A program made the position numbers and the translations under genes. Below the pieces are notes generated by a model. The model saw nothing but the letters and a program-made list of their open reading frames with translations. It was not told the DNA's origin and did no database searches. 64,000 bases of DNA from the NCBI GenBank assembly GCA_028292485.1, contig JAQGMG010000009.1:28168-92167 (forward strand). The letters run 5' to 3'. The stretch is from Rhodocyclales bacterium (GTDB lineage Bacteria; Pseudomonadota; Gammaproteobacteria; Burkholderiales; Rhodocyclaceae). Positions 18,200 through 26,597 of the stretch are shown here, one piece after another (the first letter of the stretch is position 1; each line of letters begins with the position of its first letter).

Positions 18200-19132
18200 G
18201 TGTTGAAAAAATTTGCAGTGGTTTTTCCGGGACAGGGGTCGCAGTCCGTTGGCATGATGGCGCCTTATGGCGAGCTGCCGACGGTACGTGACACCTTTGC
18301 CGAGGCGAGTGAAGCGCTGGGGCAGGATCTATGGCAAATGCTTGTGGATGGCCCGGCTGAAACGATCAATCAGACCGTCAACACCCAGCCCATCATGCTG
18401 ACTGCCGGCGTTGCCGTCTGGCGCGCCTGGCTGGCGCAGGGCGGCGCGACACCCGATATGGTTGCCGGCCATAGCCTTGGCGAGTATTCCGCGCTTGTCG
18501 CGGCAGGAGTTTTGCAATTTGCGGACGCAGTGCAACTCGTGCGTTTTCGTGCCCAGGTCATGCAGGACGCAGTCGCAGTTGGCGAAGGCGCAATGGCTGC
18601 GGTGTTGGGCCTTGAGCCGGAAGAGATTGATGCGGCTTGTAGCGAAGCGGCGCAAGGCGAAGTCGTTTCAGCGGCAAATCTCAACTCGCCCGGTCAGATC
18701 GTGATTGCCGGGCATGTAGCCGCGGTAGAGCGTGCCATGGCGGTGTGCACGGCGCGCGGCGCCAAGCGTGCAGTGCTGCTGCCGGTCAGCGCACCTTTTC
18801 ATTGTGCCTTGATGAAGCCAGCGGCGGAGCGCTTGCGCGAACGCCTCGCGGGTGTTGCTATCGCTACACCGAAAATACCTGTTTTGAATAATGTCGATGT
18901 CGCGACGCCTGCTGATGCAGATGCGATCCGCGACGCGCTGGTACGTCAGGCTTTCAGCCCGGTGCGCTGGATCGAGACGATCAGGCGCATGCATGCCGAT
19001 GGTATCGAGGCAGTTTACGAATTTGGTCCAGGCAAGGTATTGGCAGGTCTGGTAAGACGTATAGAGGGCTCGCTGGCTATCGAAGCCGTTATCGATGCGG
19101 CCAGATTGCAACAAGTGGCGGCCCAGCTCTGA
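18200..19132 (+). CDS. fabD: malonyl-CoA:ACP transacylase
   Basis: The 310-residue protein starts at GTG 18200 (VLKKFAVVFPGQGSQSVGMM). GHSLGEYSAL at about residues 90-99 carries the catalytic Ser, and APFHCALM holds the catalytic His. FabD loads malonyl groups on ACP. A TTG one codon later is an alternative start. A G-rich sequence (tcgggggtc) lies immediately upstream. It is followed by fabG after 33 bases. Confidence 0.96.
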   Translation: MLKKFAVVFPGQGSQSVGMMAPYGELPTVRDTFAEASEALGQDLWQMLVDGPAETINQTVNTQPIMLTAGVAVWRAWLAQGGATPDMVAGHSLGEYSALVAAGVLQFADAVQLVRFRAQVMQDAVAVGEGAMAAVLGLEPEEIDAACSEAAQGEVVSAANLNSPGQIVIAGHVAAVERAMAVCTARGAKRAVLLPVSAPFHCALMKPAAERLRERLAGVAIATPKIPVLNNVDVATPADADAIRDALVRQAFSPVRWIETIRRMHADGIEAVYEFGPGKVLAGLVRRIEGSLAIEAVIDAARLQQVAAQL

Positions 19133-19165
19133 TCCGCCATCTGCATTCCAACAGGAGAAATCGAC

Positions 19166-19912
19166 GTGTTCAGTCTTGAAGGACAAGTGGCTCTGGTGAC
19201 CGGCGCCAGCCGTGGCATCGGTAGTTCCATTGCGTTGCAATTGGGCAGGGCCGGCGCGACAGTCATTGGTACGGCAACGTCCGAAGCGGGCGCCTCCGCA
19301 ATCTCGACTGTACTCACGGAAGCCGGGGTCAAGGGCCGCGGCATGGCGCTCGACGTGACTGACGCGGCTGCGGCCGAAGCGGTCATCGCGCAGATCGAAT
19401 CCGAGTTCGGCGGCATCGCCATCCTGGTCAACAACGCAGGCATCACGCGTGACAACATTGCTCTGCGCATGAAGGATGCGGAGTGGGATGCGGTCATCGA
19501 CACCAATCTGAAAGCCGTGTTCCGCATGTCCAAGCTGGTGATGAGGCCAATGATGAAGGCGCGCTTCGGCCGCATCATCAGCATTACCTCCGTCGTAGGT
19601 AGTGCCGGCAATCTGGGGCAGGCCAACTATGCGGCGGCCAAAGCTGGCGTGGCCGGCATGACGCGTGCGCTGGCCCGCGAACTGGGTAGCCGCAATATCA
19701 CGGTCAATTGCGTAGCGCCCGGTTTCATTGATACAGACATGACGCGTGAGCTGCCAGACGCGCAGCGCGATGCCCTGCAGGGGCAGATCGCGGTGGGGCG
19801 CCTGGGGCGGCCCGAAGAAATTGCAGCAGCGGTGGTATTTCTGGCGTCGCACGAAGCCAGCTATATTTCCGGCGTTACCTTGCACGTAAATGGCGGCATG
19901 TATATGACCTGA
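19166..19912 (+). CDS. fabG: 3-oxoacyl-ACP reductase
   Basis: The 248-residue short-chain dehydrogenase starts at GTG 19166 behind AGGAG. TGASRGIGSSIALQL is the NADP-binding motif, NNAGIT the NAG motif, and catalytic Ser, Tyr and Lys occur in SITSVVGS...YAAAKAGV. It reduces 3-oxoacyl-ACP in the fatty-acid elongation cycle. The length is typical, and the gene sits in the conserved fabD-fabG-acpP order. Confidence 0.97.
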   Translation: MFSLEGQVALVTGASRGIGSSIALQLGRAGATVIGTATSEAGASAISTVLTEAGVKGRGMALDVTDAAAAEAVIAQIESEFGGIAILVNNAGITRDNIALRMKDAEWDAVIDTNLKAVFRMSKLVMRPMMKARFGRIISITSVVGSAGNLGQANYAAAKAGVAGMTRALARELGSRNITVNCVAPGFIDTDMTRELPDAQRDALQGQIAVGRLGRPEEIAAAVVFLASHEASYISGVTLHVNGGMYMT

Positions 19913-19999
19913 CCTCCAGGCCTGCTTGGTCCGTTTGACCCGGCAGAAAGTGGCGTAAGAGCAGGCGCTAGCGCGTGGCTCAAAGTTGGCGTCGCTTTC

Positions 20000-20008
20000 T
20001 GCTAAAAT
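20000..20008 (+). promoter_or_regulatory. candidate extended -10 promoter for acpP
   Basis: TGCTAAAAT matches an extended -10 element (TGnTAnnnT) 53 bases before the acpP start codon. No good -35 lies at the right distance, which extended -10 promoters can tolerate. acpP often has its own promoter because ACP is needed in large amounts. This assignment is by eye only. Confidence 0.45.
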
Positions 20009-20060
20009 GGCGAAGTTTTGTCCAATTAGTAGACACATCAATTGAGAGAAGGAGCGATTC

Positions 20061-20303
20061 ATGGAGAATATTGAACAGCGCGTTCGTAAGATCGTCGCCG
20101 AACAACTTGGCGTTAATGACGCAGACATCAAGAACGATTCATCGTTCGTGGATGATCTGGGCGCGGATTCGCTGGACACAGTCGAACTGGTGATGGCACT
20201 CGAAGAAGAGTTCGAATGCGAGATTCCCGATGAGGAAGCTGAAAAGATCACCACGGTTCAGCAAGCCATCGACTACGTCAGTGCCAATCTGAGCAAGGCC
20301 TGA
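20061..20303 (+). CDS. acpP: acyl carrier protein
   Basis: The 80-residue acidic protein starts [40 protein letters not shown] contains the Ser that takes the 4'-phosphopantetheine arm, attached by AcpS, whose gene is at 34,626. GAAGGAG lies upstream of the ATG. It carries growing fatty acid chains between the Fab enzymes. Confidence 0.98.
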   Translation: MENIEQRVRKIVAEQLGVNDADIKNDSSFVDDLGADSLDTVELVMALEEEFECEIPDEEAEKITTVQQAIDYVSANLSKA

Positions 20304-20366
20304 TTGATTTCATGAAGTCGTGGTGCTGCCGGCGAAATCGTCCGGATAGTGCGATACGGCTTCAAG

Positions 20367-20399
20367 CGGCGGGACAGTCCGGTTTCGGGTGTCCCGCCG
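20367..20399 (+). terminator. stem-loop between acpP and fabF
   Basis: CGGCGGGACA at 20367-20376 pairs perfectly with TGTCCCGCCG at 20390-20399 around a 13-base loop, followed by ttcgttgtt. The T run is imperfect, so this may be a weak terminator or attenuator that keeps acpP mRNA in excess over fabF. The rest of the 253-base gap shows nothing else. Confidence 0.55.
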
Positions 20400-20556
20400 T
20401 TCGTTGTTAATGTCTTCTGCTCTTGCTGCGTGTCTGGTCAGGCACTGTTTTCATTGACTGCACCTTGCCGCTCAATACGCCAGGTTGCCCTCGATAGTCT
20501 GAAAAGTGCAGGGGCTTCTTGTAGCAGCATGCGGAAGTCTTCAAAGGAGCGAATCC

Positions 20557-21795
20557 TTGACGCGTCGTCGGGTCGTTGTAACAGGGCTGGGGATCATTTC
20601 TCCGGTTGGTAATTCTCTTGCCTCTGCGTGGGACAACATTGTCAATGCGCGTTCAGGTATTGCGCATATCACGCGTTTCGATGCTTCCGGCCTGCCTACG
20701 CGCATCGCCGGCGAGGTCAAGGATTTCGATGTCGCTGCTTACCTTTCGCCAAAGGAAGCGCGTCGTTTCGACACGTTCATCCATTACGGCCTGGCCGCTG
20801 CTATCGACGCATTGAAAGACGCCGGTATCGGCGAGCATCCCGAATTCGCCGAACGGATCGGTGTGTGTATCGGTTCGGGTATCGGCGGTTTGCCCTTGAT
20901 CGAAAATACGCACGAGGCTGCGCGCGAGGCTGGCGTGAAAAAGGTTTCGCCGTTTTTCGTGCCGGGCTCGATCATCAATATGGTCTCGGGCATCCTGTCG
21001 ATCAATTACGGTTTCAAGGGTCCGAACTTCGCGCTCGTGAGTGCTTGTGCGACAGGCAACCATTCGATCGGCGAAGCGCAGCGGCTGATTGAATACGGCG
21101 ATGCAGATGTCATGATTGCCGGCGGCACCGAGTCCACCGTTTCGTTCCTGGGTGTTGGTGGTTTCTGCGCCGCCAAAGCTTTGTCGACGCGCAATGACGA
21201 CCCCGCGACGGCAAGCCGTCCCTGGGATATGGGTCGAGACGGTTTCGTGCTTGGCGAAGGCGCCGGTGTCCTTGTGCTCGAAGAGCTCGAGCATGCCAAG
21301 GCACGCGGTGCAAAGATCTATTGCGAAGTTACCGGCTACGGCATGAGCTCGGACGCTTACCACATCACGGCACCGGCCGAAGGCGGCGAGGGTGCTGCGC
21401 GTTCGGTCGTCAATGCACTGCGCAATGCACGCACGAATCTCGATGAAGTTGATTACATCAATGCGCATGGCACTTCCACGGGCCTGGGCGACATAGCCGA
21501 AACGCAGGCCATCAAGCGGGCTTTCGGTGATCACGCGCACAAGGTTGCGGTGAGTTCGACCAAGTCCATGACGGGCCACTTGCTCGGCGGCGCCGCCGGT
21601 ATCGAAGCGGTGTTTTCGTGTCTGGCGATACATCATCAGGTCGCACCGCCGACAGCCAATCTGCATGATCCCGACCCGGCATGCGATCTCGACTACGTGC
21701 CATTGATCGCGCGCCCGATGAAGATCGATGTCGTGATCTCCAACTCGTTTGGCTTTGGCGGTACCAACAGCACGCTGGTGTTCCGCCGCGTCTGA
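20557..21795 (+). CDS. fabF: beta-ketoacyl-ACP synthase II
   Basis: The 412-residue protein starts at TTG 20557 (LTRRRVVVTGLGIISPVGNS) behind an AAAGGAG site seven bases upstream. A longer frame to 20506 adds a leader unlike the family. Catalytic Cys lies in ALVSACATGNHSIGEA, and His residues lie in NAHGTSTGLGD and SSTKSMTGHLLGGAAG. FabF elongates medium and long acyl-ACPs. It ends the fab cluster. Confidence 0.96.
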   Translation: MTRRRVVVTGLGIISPVGNSLASAWDNIVNARSGIAHITRFDASGLPTRIAGEVKDFDVAAYLSPKEARRFDTFIHYGLAAAIDALKDAGIGEHPEFAERIGVCIGSGIGGLPLIENTHEAAREAGVKKVSPFFVPGSIINMVSGILSINYGFKGPNFALVSACATGNHSIGEAQRLIEYGDADVMIAGGTESTVSFLGVGGFCAAKALSTRNDDPATASRPWDMGRDGFVLGEGAGVLVLEELEHAKARGAKIYCEVTGYGMSSDAYHITAPAEGGEGAARSVVNALRNARTNLDEVDYINAHGTSTGLGDIAETQAIKRAFGDHAHKVAVSSTKSMTGHLLGGAAGIEAVFSCLAIHHQVAPPTANLHDPDPACDLDYVPLIARPMKIDVVISNSFGFGGTNSTLVFRRV

Positions 21796-21807
21796 TCAGG
21801 TGGCGGG

Positions 21808-22236
21808 GTGTCTGTGAAGCCTCCCGCCACCATTCCTTTTGCCTGGTCGCCGTTGTTGTGTGTGGCGATCGGGCTTGCCCACATCTTTCCACTCGCGAGC
21901 GTGTTGGCCGAAAGCGTTCCGGGCTGGGTCCGATGGGCCGTTGTCCCTCTCTGTCTCGTGTCCGCAATGCAAAGCGGTTTCGTCGCAATGCGTCTGCGCA
22001 ACGCGCGCTTGTGTCCGCACAGCGAAGGCGCAAAACTCATATTGCCTGACGCTGTACTCGAAGGGCGCATGCTGCCTTCCAGCGTGGATATGGGCGCGTT
22101 GATTGTCCTGCACTGGCAGGCAGATGCCGGCGGGAAAGTACGACGCTATGCGCTGTTGCGCGATGCTTTTACGGCAGAGGACTGGCGCACGCTGAAGGTA
22201 TGGTTGCGCTGGTCGATAATGATGTCATCTGCGTAG
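21808..22236 (+). CDS. YgfX-like small membrane protein
   Basis: The 142-residue protein has two adjacent hydrophobic segments at about residues 12-34 and 40-58. A soluble tail follows (LILPDAVLEGRMLPSSVDMGALIVLHW ... WRTLKVWLRW). This layout and its place between fabF and nadB/rpoE match the YgfX (CptA) family, whose E. coli member affects cell division and is sometimes called a toxin. I rate the family assignment as likely, not certain. It starts at GTG 21808 with a possible second GTG two codons on. The stop codon lies inside the left arm of the palindrome at 22233. Confidence 0.6.
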   Translation: MSVKPPATIPFAWSPLLCVAIGLAHIFPLASVLAESVPGWVRWAVVPLCLVSAMQSGFVAMRLRNARLCPHSEGAKLILPDAVLEGRMLPSSVDMGALIVLHWQADAGGKVRRYALLRDAFTAEDWRTLKVWLRWSIMMSSA

Positions 22237-22311
22237 GTTGGGGTGAGCAAAGCGATGCCCAACATCGGTCGAGAGTCCATGTTGGGCATCGCTTTGCTCA
22301 CCCCAACCTAC
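22233..22311. repeat. long perfect inverted repeat between convergent genes
   Basis: Two 32-base arms (22233-22264 and 22280-22311) are perfect inverse complements around a 15-base loop. Each arm begins GTAGGTTGGGGTGAGCAAAG when read inward. The left arm contains the TAG stop of the YgfX-like gene. The structure lies between convergent ygfX-like and nadB genes, so it could act as a bidirectional terminator. Similar GTAGG-TGGG-type palindromes are scattered through many environmental proteobacterial genomes as dispersed repeats of unknown origin. Confidence 0.9.
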
Positions 22312-22358
22312 CTGGCTGACCGCGGCCCGCCCGACCCTGTGGATTCACGGCTGCGCAG

Positions 22359-23966
22359 TCAGCGGTTCCAGCGTTTCACGCCCCATGGAAAGCGTCGATT
22401 CGACAGCACCGTAGGCTTGGCCTGTGCCGAGGTCTCCGGGTAATCGCGCGAAAAATGCAGGCCACGTGTTTCCTTGCGGTGCAATGCGCTGCGTACGATC
22501 AGATCGGCAGTCGTGACGAGGTTGCGAAGTTCGACCAGGTCATTGCCGATGCGGAAATTGGTGTAGTACTCGTTGATTTCGCGTTCGAGCAGGCGGATAC
22601 GGTGTTGAGCGCGTTGCAGCCGCTTCGTCGTGCGTACGATGCCGACGTAATCCCACATGAAGCGGCGCAGTTCGTCCCAGTTGTGGGAGATCACCACTTC
22701 CTCATCGGCATCGGAGACGCGGCTCTCGTCCCATGCAGGCAGGGCTTTGGCAATGCTGCGCGGGTTTCTCAGAATGTCCTGCGCGGCCGCTTCGCTGAAC
22801 ACCACACATTCCAGCAGGGAATTACTCGCCAGTCGGTTGGCCCCGTGCAGGCCGGAGCATGATGTTTCGCCAATGGCATAAAGGCCGGGCAGGTCGGTAC
22901 GCGATTGCAGATTGATCATCACGCCACCACAGGTGTAGTGGGCGGCAGGCACCACGGGAATGGCTTGCCTGGTGATGTCGATGCCCAGCTCCATGCAACG
23001 CGCCAGGATGTTGGGAAAGTGCTCGTGCAGGAATGCCGCAGGTTTGTGACTGATGTCGAGGAAGACACTGTCGAGCCCGCGTTTCTTCATCTCGAAGTCG
23101 ATGGCACGCGCCACGATATCGCGCGGCGCAAGTTCGGCACGTGCATCGTGCGCGGGCATGAAGCGCGTGCCGTCCGGCAATTTAAGCAAGCCACCTTCGC
23201 CACGCACGGCTTCGGAAATCAGGAAGGACTTGGCCTGCGGGTGATACAGGCATGTCGGGTGAAACTGAATGAACTCCATGTTCGCCACCCTGCAACCGGC
23301 GCGCCACGCCATGGCGATACCGTCACCGGTCGCTGTGTCGGGATTGGTGGTGTAGAGATAGACCTTGCCGGCACCGCCCGTCGCAAGGACGGTATGCCCG
23401 GCGGCGAAAGCGGTGATATGACCGCTGTCGATGTCGAGCAGGTAAGCGCCGAGGCAGCCGGCATCGGGTTTGCCTACCTTGTGGCCGACGATGAGGTCGA
23501 CCGCGACGTGTTGCTCCAGAATCGTGATGTTGGGGTGGTGGCGTACGCGGTCCGTAAGCGTTTCCTGTACGGCAGCGCCGGTCGCATCGGCCACATGCAC
23601 GATGCGTCGATGACTGTGGCCGCCTTCACGCGTGAGGTGCATGCCCCAGGCCGTTTCATCGTCGGGCGTAAAAGGCACGCCTTGCGAACGCAGCCATTCA
23701 ATGGCGCCCTTGCCGTGCTCGATCACAAAACGTGTGGCTGCTGGATCGTTGAGATAGCCGCCTGCAATGAGGGTGTCGTCGTAGTGCGAGTCGATAGAAT
23801 CCGAGGGATCCATCACTGCAGCGATGCCGCCTTGCGCCCAGGCGCTTGCCGTGTCCTCGATATGCCGCTTGGTAACCAGCGCGATCCGCAGCGTGTCGGC
23901 CAGACGGAGCGCCAGGGACTGCCCGGCGAGTCCTGTACCCAGGATCAAAACGTCGAACTGCTTCAA
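22359..23966 (-). CDS. nadB: L-aspartate oxidase
   Basis: NadB oxidises L-aspartate to iminoaspartate, the first step of de novo NAD synthesis. The FAD-binding motif [17 protein letters not shown] opens the protein. [47 protein letters not shown] and [24 protein letters not shown] are family hallmarks. I chose TTG 23966 ([10 protein letters not shown] as read), preceded by AAGG. It gives 535 residues, close to the E. coli length. An upstream ATG at 24077 would add a 37-residue leader. No nadA or nadC gene is adjacent. Confidence 0.93.
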   Translation of the reverse strand: MKQFDVLILGTGLAGQSLALRLADTLRIALVTKRHIEDTASAWAQGGIAAVMDPSDSIDSHYDDTLIAGGYLNDPAATRFVIEHGKGAIEWLRSQGVPFTPDDETAWGMHLTREGGHSHRRIVHVADATGAAVQETLTDRVRHHPNITILEQHVAVDLIVGHKVGKPDAGCLGAYLLDIDSGHITAFAAGHTVLATGGAGKVYLYTTNPDTATGDGIAMAWRAGCRVANMEFIQFHPTCLYHPQAKSFLISEAVRGEGGLLKLPDGTRFMPAHDARAELAPRDIVARAIDFEMKKRGLDSVFLDISHKPAAFLHEHFPNILARCMELGIDITRQAIPVVPAAHYTCGGVMINLQSRTDLPGLYAIGETSCSGLHGANRLASNSLLECVVFSEAAAQDILRNPRSIAKALPAWDESRVSDADEEVVISHNWDELRRFMWDYVGIVRTTKRLQRAQHRIRLLEREINEYYTNFRIGNDLVELRNLVTTADLIVRSALHRKETRGLHFSRDYPETSAQAKPTVLSNRRFPWGVKRWNR

Positions 23967-24126
23967 GGATTGGGCCTTAGAAGGGATGTGCAGCAAGCGG
24001 GGACAGGGCTTGGCAGAAACCTTATTCTTTTCTGCCAGATACTGCGATTTTTGCAAAAGCGCGATGAAATATAGCATGCCGCTCTAGGGCCGGAACGGGG
24101 CCAGGTCAGGTTCTTGGTTTATGCAT

Positions 24127-24153
24127 GAACTTCCAATCAGGGGCCGTGTCACA
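24127..24153 (+). promoter_or_regulatory. candidate sigma-E promoter upstream of rpoE
   Basis: GAACTT at 24127 is followed after a 16-base spacer by TCACA at 24149. Known sigma-E promoters have GGAACTT, 15-17 bases and TCtgA. The match is good at -35 and partial at -10. It lies about 90 bases before rpoE and would allow sigma-E to drive its own operon, as in other proteobacteria. A TATACT hexamer at 24180-24185 could serve a housekeeping promoter, but no -35 box is seen for it. Confidence 0.5.
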
Positions 24154-24239
24154 GCCGCAGTACGTCGCAAGGCATGGGCTATACTCGCGCGGATTCGTCG
24201 GCCGATAAATGGCGGATTGGAACAGCGTAGAAAGAGTCG

Positions 24240-24842
24240 ATGAGCGACAGGGAAATTGACCAGCAATTGGTGGAGCGGGTACAGCGTGGCGACAAGCAGG
24301 CCTTTGGTCTGCTCGTGTCGAAGTACCAGCGCAAGCTCGCCAGGCTGTTGTCACGCATGATTCGCGATTCTGCGGAGGTGGAGGATGTGACGCAGGAGGC
24401 CTTTATCAAGGCTTACCGTGCGCTGCCGTCATTTCGTGGAGACAGCGCGTTTTATACGTGGCTCTACCGCATCGGCATAAATACGGCCAAGAACTATCTT
24501 GTGTCGCAAGGCAGGCGTGCTCCCACGTCCACCAGCGTGGATGCGGACGACGCCGAGTCGATGGAAGACGGCGATCTCCTCAGGCATGCCGATACGCCGG
24601 AGCGCCTGCTGATGACCAAGCAGATCGGGCAAACGGTCAATGCGGCGATGGATGCGCTGCCCGATGAGTTGCGCACGGCGATCATGTTGCGCGAGATAGA
24701 AGGTTTGAGTTACGAAGAGATAGCAACCGTGATGGATTGCCCCATCGGCACCGTGCGGTCGCGCATTTTCAGGGCACGAGAGGCAATATCCGAGCGGCTC
24801 AAGCCGATGCTGGACGACGTCGCTCCGGACAAGAGGTGGTGA
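24240..24842 (+). CDS. rpoE: RNA polymerase sigma factor RpoE (ECF)
   Basis: The 200-residue ECF sigma factor starts MSDREIDQQLVERVQRGDKQAF. Region 2 is seen in DSAEVEDVTQEAFIKAYRALPSF...FYTWLYRIGINTAKN, and region 4 in LPDELRTAIMLREIEGLSYEEIATVMDCPIGTVRSRIFRAREAI. The sequence closely follows RpoE/AlgU, which responds to misfolded outer-membrane proteins. It is followed at once by rseA and rseB and then a mucD-type protease, the complete sensing circuit. Confidence 0.96.
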   Translation: MSDREIDQQLVERVQRGDKQAFGLLVSKYQRKLARLLSRMIRDSAEVEDVTQEAFIKAYRALPSFRGDSAFYTWLYRIGINTAKNYLVSQGRRAPTSTSVDADDAESMEDGDLLRHADTPERLLMTKQIGQTVNAAMDALPDELRTAIMLREIEGLSYEEIATVMDCPIGTVRSRIFRAREAISERLKPMLDDVAPDKRW

Positions 24843-24843
24843 A

Positions 24844-25383
24844 ATGATGAACGAACAGATTTCTGCATGGATCGATGGCGAGCTTTCCGATGGGGAAGCG
24901 GGCCGCATACGAGAGGTCGTGACACGCCAGGCTGCAATGCAGGCGCAATGCGGCACGCTGTGGCTGATTGGTGACGTGATGCGCGATGAGCCGCTTCTGT
25001 CGGCAAACTTCACCTCGCGCGTGATGTTTGCGCTGGAGGCCGAACCAACCGTGCTGGCGCCCACATCGATGCCGACGCTGCAGCCGCAATTGCGTGTCGT
25101 GAGCCCGGCGCAACGCTGGATGCCGTGGGCCGCCGCAGTGGCTGGCGTAGCGGTTGTTGCCTGGTCTGCGCTGACTGGCTCGACCCACCAGGCCGCCATG
25201 CCGGCGATGGCCGCCGTGCAGCCTTTGAGCCAACAGTTTGCATTGCAGACCGGTGCACATCAGGCTGACGACGACCGACCCTACCTGATGGCGCATCAGG
25301 CTTACGGCCCGGGAGTGCAGATGGCAGGCGTGTCGGGCTACGTGCGGCCGGTGCTATTCGATCAGCCGATTGCTTCCCGATGA
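24844..25383 (+). CDS. rseA: anti-sigma-E factor RseA
   Basis: The 179-residue protein begins with the RseA N-domain (MNEQISAWIDGELSDGEAGR) that binds sigma-E in the cytoplasm. One membrane helix lies at about residues 96-116 (WMPWAAAVAGVAVVAWSAL), followed by a periplasmic part that RseB would bind. It is one base from the rpoE stop. A second ATG one codon later is an equal candidate start. The periplasmic tail is short and Gln-rich near LSQQFALQTG. Confidence 0.88.
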   Translation: MMNEQISAWIDGELSDGEAGRIREVVTRQAAMQAQCGTLWLIGDVMRDEPLLSANFTSRVMFALEAEPTVLAPTSMPTLQPQLRVVSPAQRWMPWAAAVAGVAVVAWSALTGSTHQAAMPAMAAVQPLSQQFALQTGAHQADDDRPYLMAHQAYGPGVQMAGVSGYVRPVLFDQPIASR

Positions 25384-25443
25384 GTTCTTGTGCTCTCGTT
25401 TCTGGCGGTGAGAAATTTTGATGGTCGTTGTGAAAGCCACGCT

Positions 25444-26442
25444 GTGAAATCCATTGTGAAAGCTGAGACGGTAGCGCGATATTTCGCTGCCTTGATGCTG
25501 ATTGCATTTGCTGGCATGACGACAGCGCAGGTAGCGTCGCAAGATGCCACGGCGTGGCTGCACCGCATGAGCCAGGCATCGCGCACGATGAATTACTCGG
25601 GTTTGTTTGTGTACCGCAGTGGTGGCCGTACCGAGAGCTCGCGCATCACGCATGTCGTGGATGGGTCGGGCCAGCAGGAGCGCCTCGAAACTGTCGACGG
25701 TGCGTCACGTGAAGTCATCCGCAATAACGATGAGGTGCAGACTTTTTTCCCCAAGGAGCGATTGCTTGTAATCGATCGCGCCGTGGCGGGCAGTTTCCCT
25801 GGACGTGCCGTGTCGGTCGTAAGCGGCCTGAGCGATTTTTATGTAGTGCGGCTGGGTGACACCGAGCGGGTGGCAGGGCGCGATGCGCAATCCATCCGCC
25901 TTGAGCCGCGCGACGATATGCGTTACGGCCACGAATTGTGGGCCGACGCGGCAACAGGCCTGCTGATCAAGGCACGCATGCTCAGGGCGCCGGGCGACGT
26001 GGTCGAGGAGTTCGCGTTCTCCGACTTGCTCGTCGGGCCGCAGGTTGATCGCGAGCGCGTCAAGCCGCGTTATAGCCGCACCGCCGACTGGACGATTCTC
26101 AACGCTCGCGGTATCGACTTGCGCGCCGAAGAGTTCGGCTGGGTTTTTCGCGGCTTGCCGCCTGGTTTCAAACAGGTATCCCTGGCACGCCGTCCTATTC
26201 GCAAGGATGGCCCCGAAGCCTTGCACGCTGTGTTCTCGGATGGGCTTGCGACTATCTCGGTTTTCATCGAACCGAGTAACGGACGCAACATGAGCGTTGC
26301 GCCCGTGCAAAGCCATTCCGGCCCGATTGGCATCTACAAGAGCAGCAAGGGCGACGTGATGGTTACCGCTATTGGTGAGGTGCCACCGGCAGCGCTGCGC
26401 CGTGTTGCTGAAAGCGTCGAGAAGCAAACTCCCAAGCCCTGA
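25444..26442 (+). CDS. rseB: sigma-E regulatory protein RseB/MucB
   Basis: The protein starts at GTG 25444 with a signal peptide (VKSIVKAETVARYFAALMLIAFAG, cleavage near TAQVA). The mature part opens DATAWLHRMSQASRTMNYSGLFVYRSGG, the RseB/MucB N-domain, and includes HELWADAATGLLIKARML and a C-terminal domain with GLPPGFKQV. RseB binds RseA in the periplasm, protecting it from DegS and sensing lipopolysaccharide intermediates. An 18-codon upstream extension has no signal character and was dropped. Confidence 0.9.
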   Translation: MKSIVKAETVARYFAALMLIAFAGMTTAQVASQDATAWLHRMSQASRTMNYSGLFVYRSGGRTESSRITHVVDGSGQQERLETVDGASREVIRNNDEVQTFFPKERLLVIDRAVAGSFPGRAVSVVSGLSDFYVVRLGDTERVAGRDAQSIRLEPRDDMRYGHELWADAATGLLIKARMLRAPGDVVEEFAFSDLLVGPQVDRERVKPRYSRTADWTILNARGIDLRAEEFGWVFRGLPPGFKQVSLARRPIRKDGPEALHAVFSDGLATISVFIEPSNGRNMSVAPVQSHSGPIGIYKSSKGDVMVTAIGEVPPAALRRVAESVEKQTPKP

Positions 26443-26597
26443 GTCTTTCTCACGTATTGTCGTTCGGCATCTCGCGATTGTGGCGACGGCACGTGGTCTG
26501 GTATGTTCAAGTCTTTGGCTGCGGTTCTGAGGTCGTGTCTCGCAACGGATCACCGTCGAGAGATGACTCTGAAACCGGGCGACATACTGGAATCAAG

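Noticed and set aside
18668..20254. Long minus-strand open frame of 528 codons opposite fabD, fabG and acpP
   Set aside because: It lies antisense to three certain genes and its protein is rich in Arg, Cys and His without motifs. It is a shadow of codon bias in GC-rich DNA.
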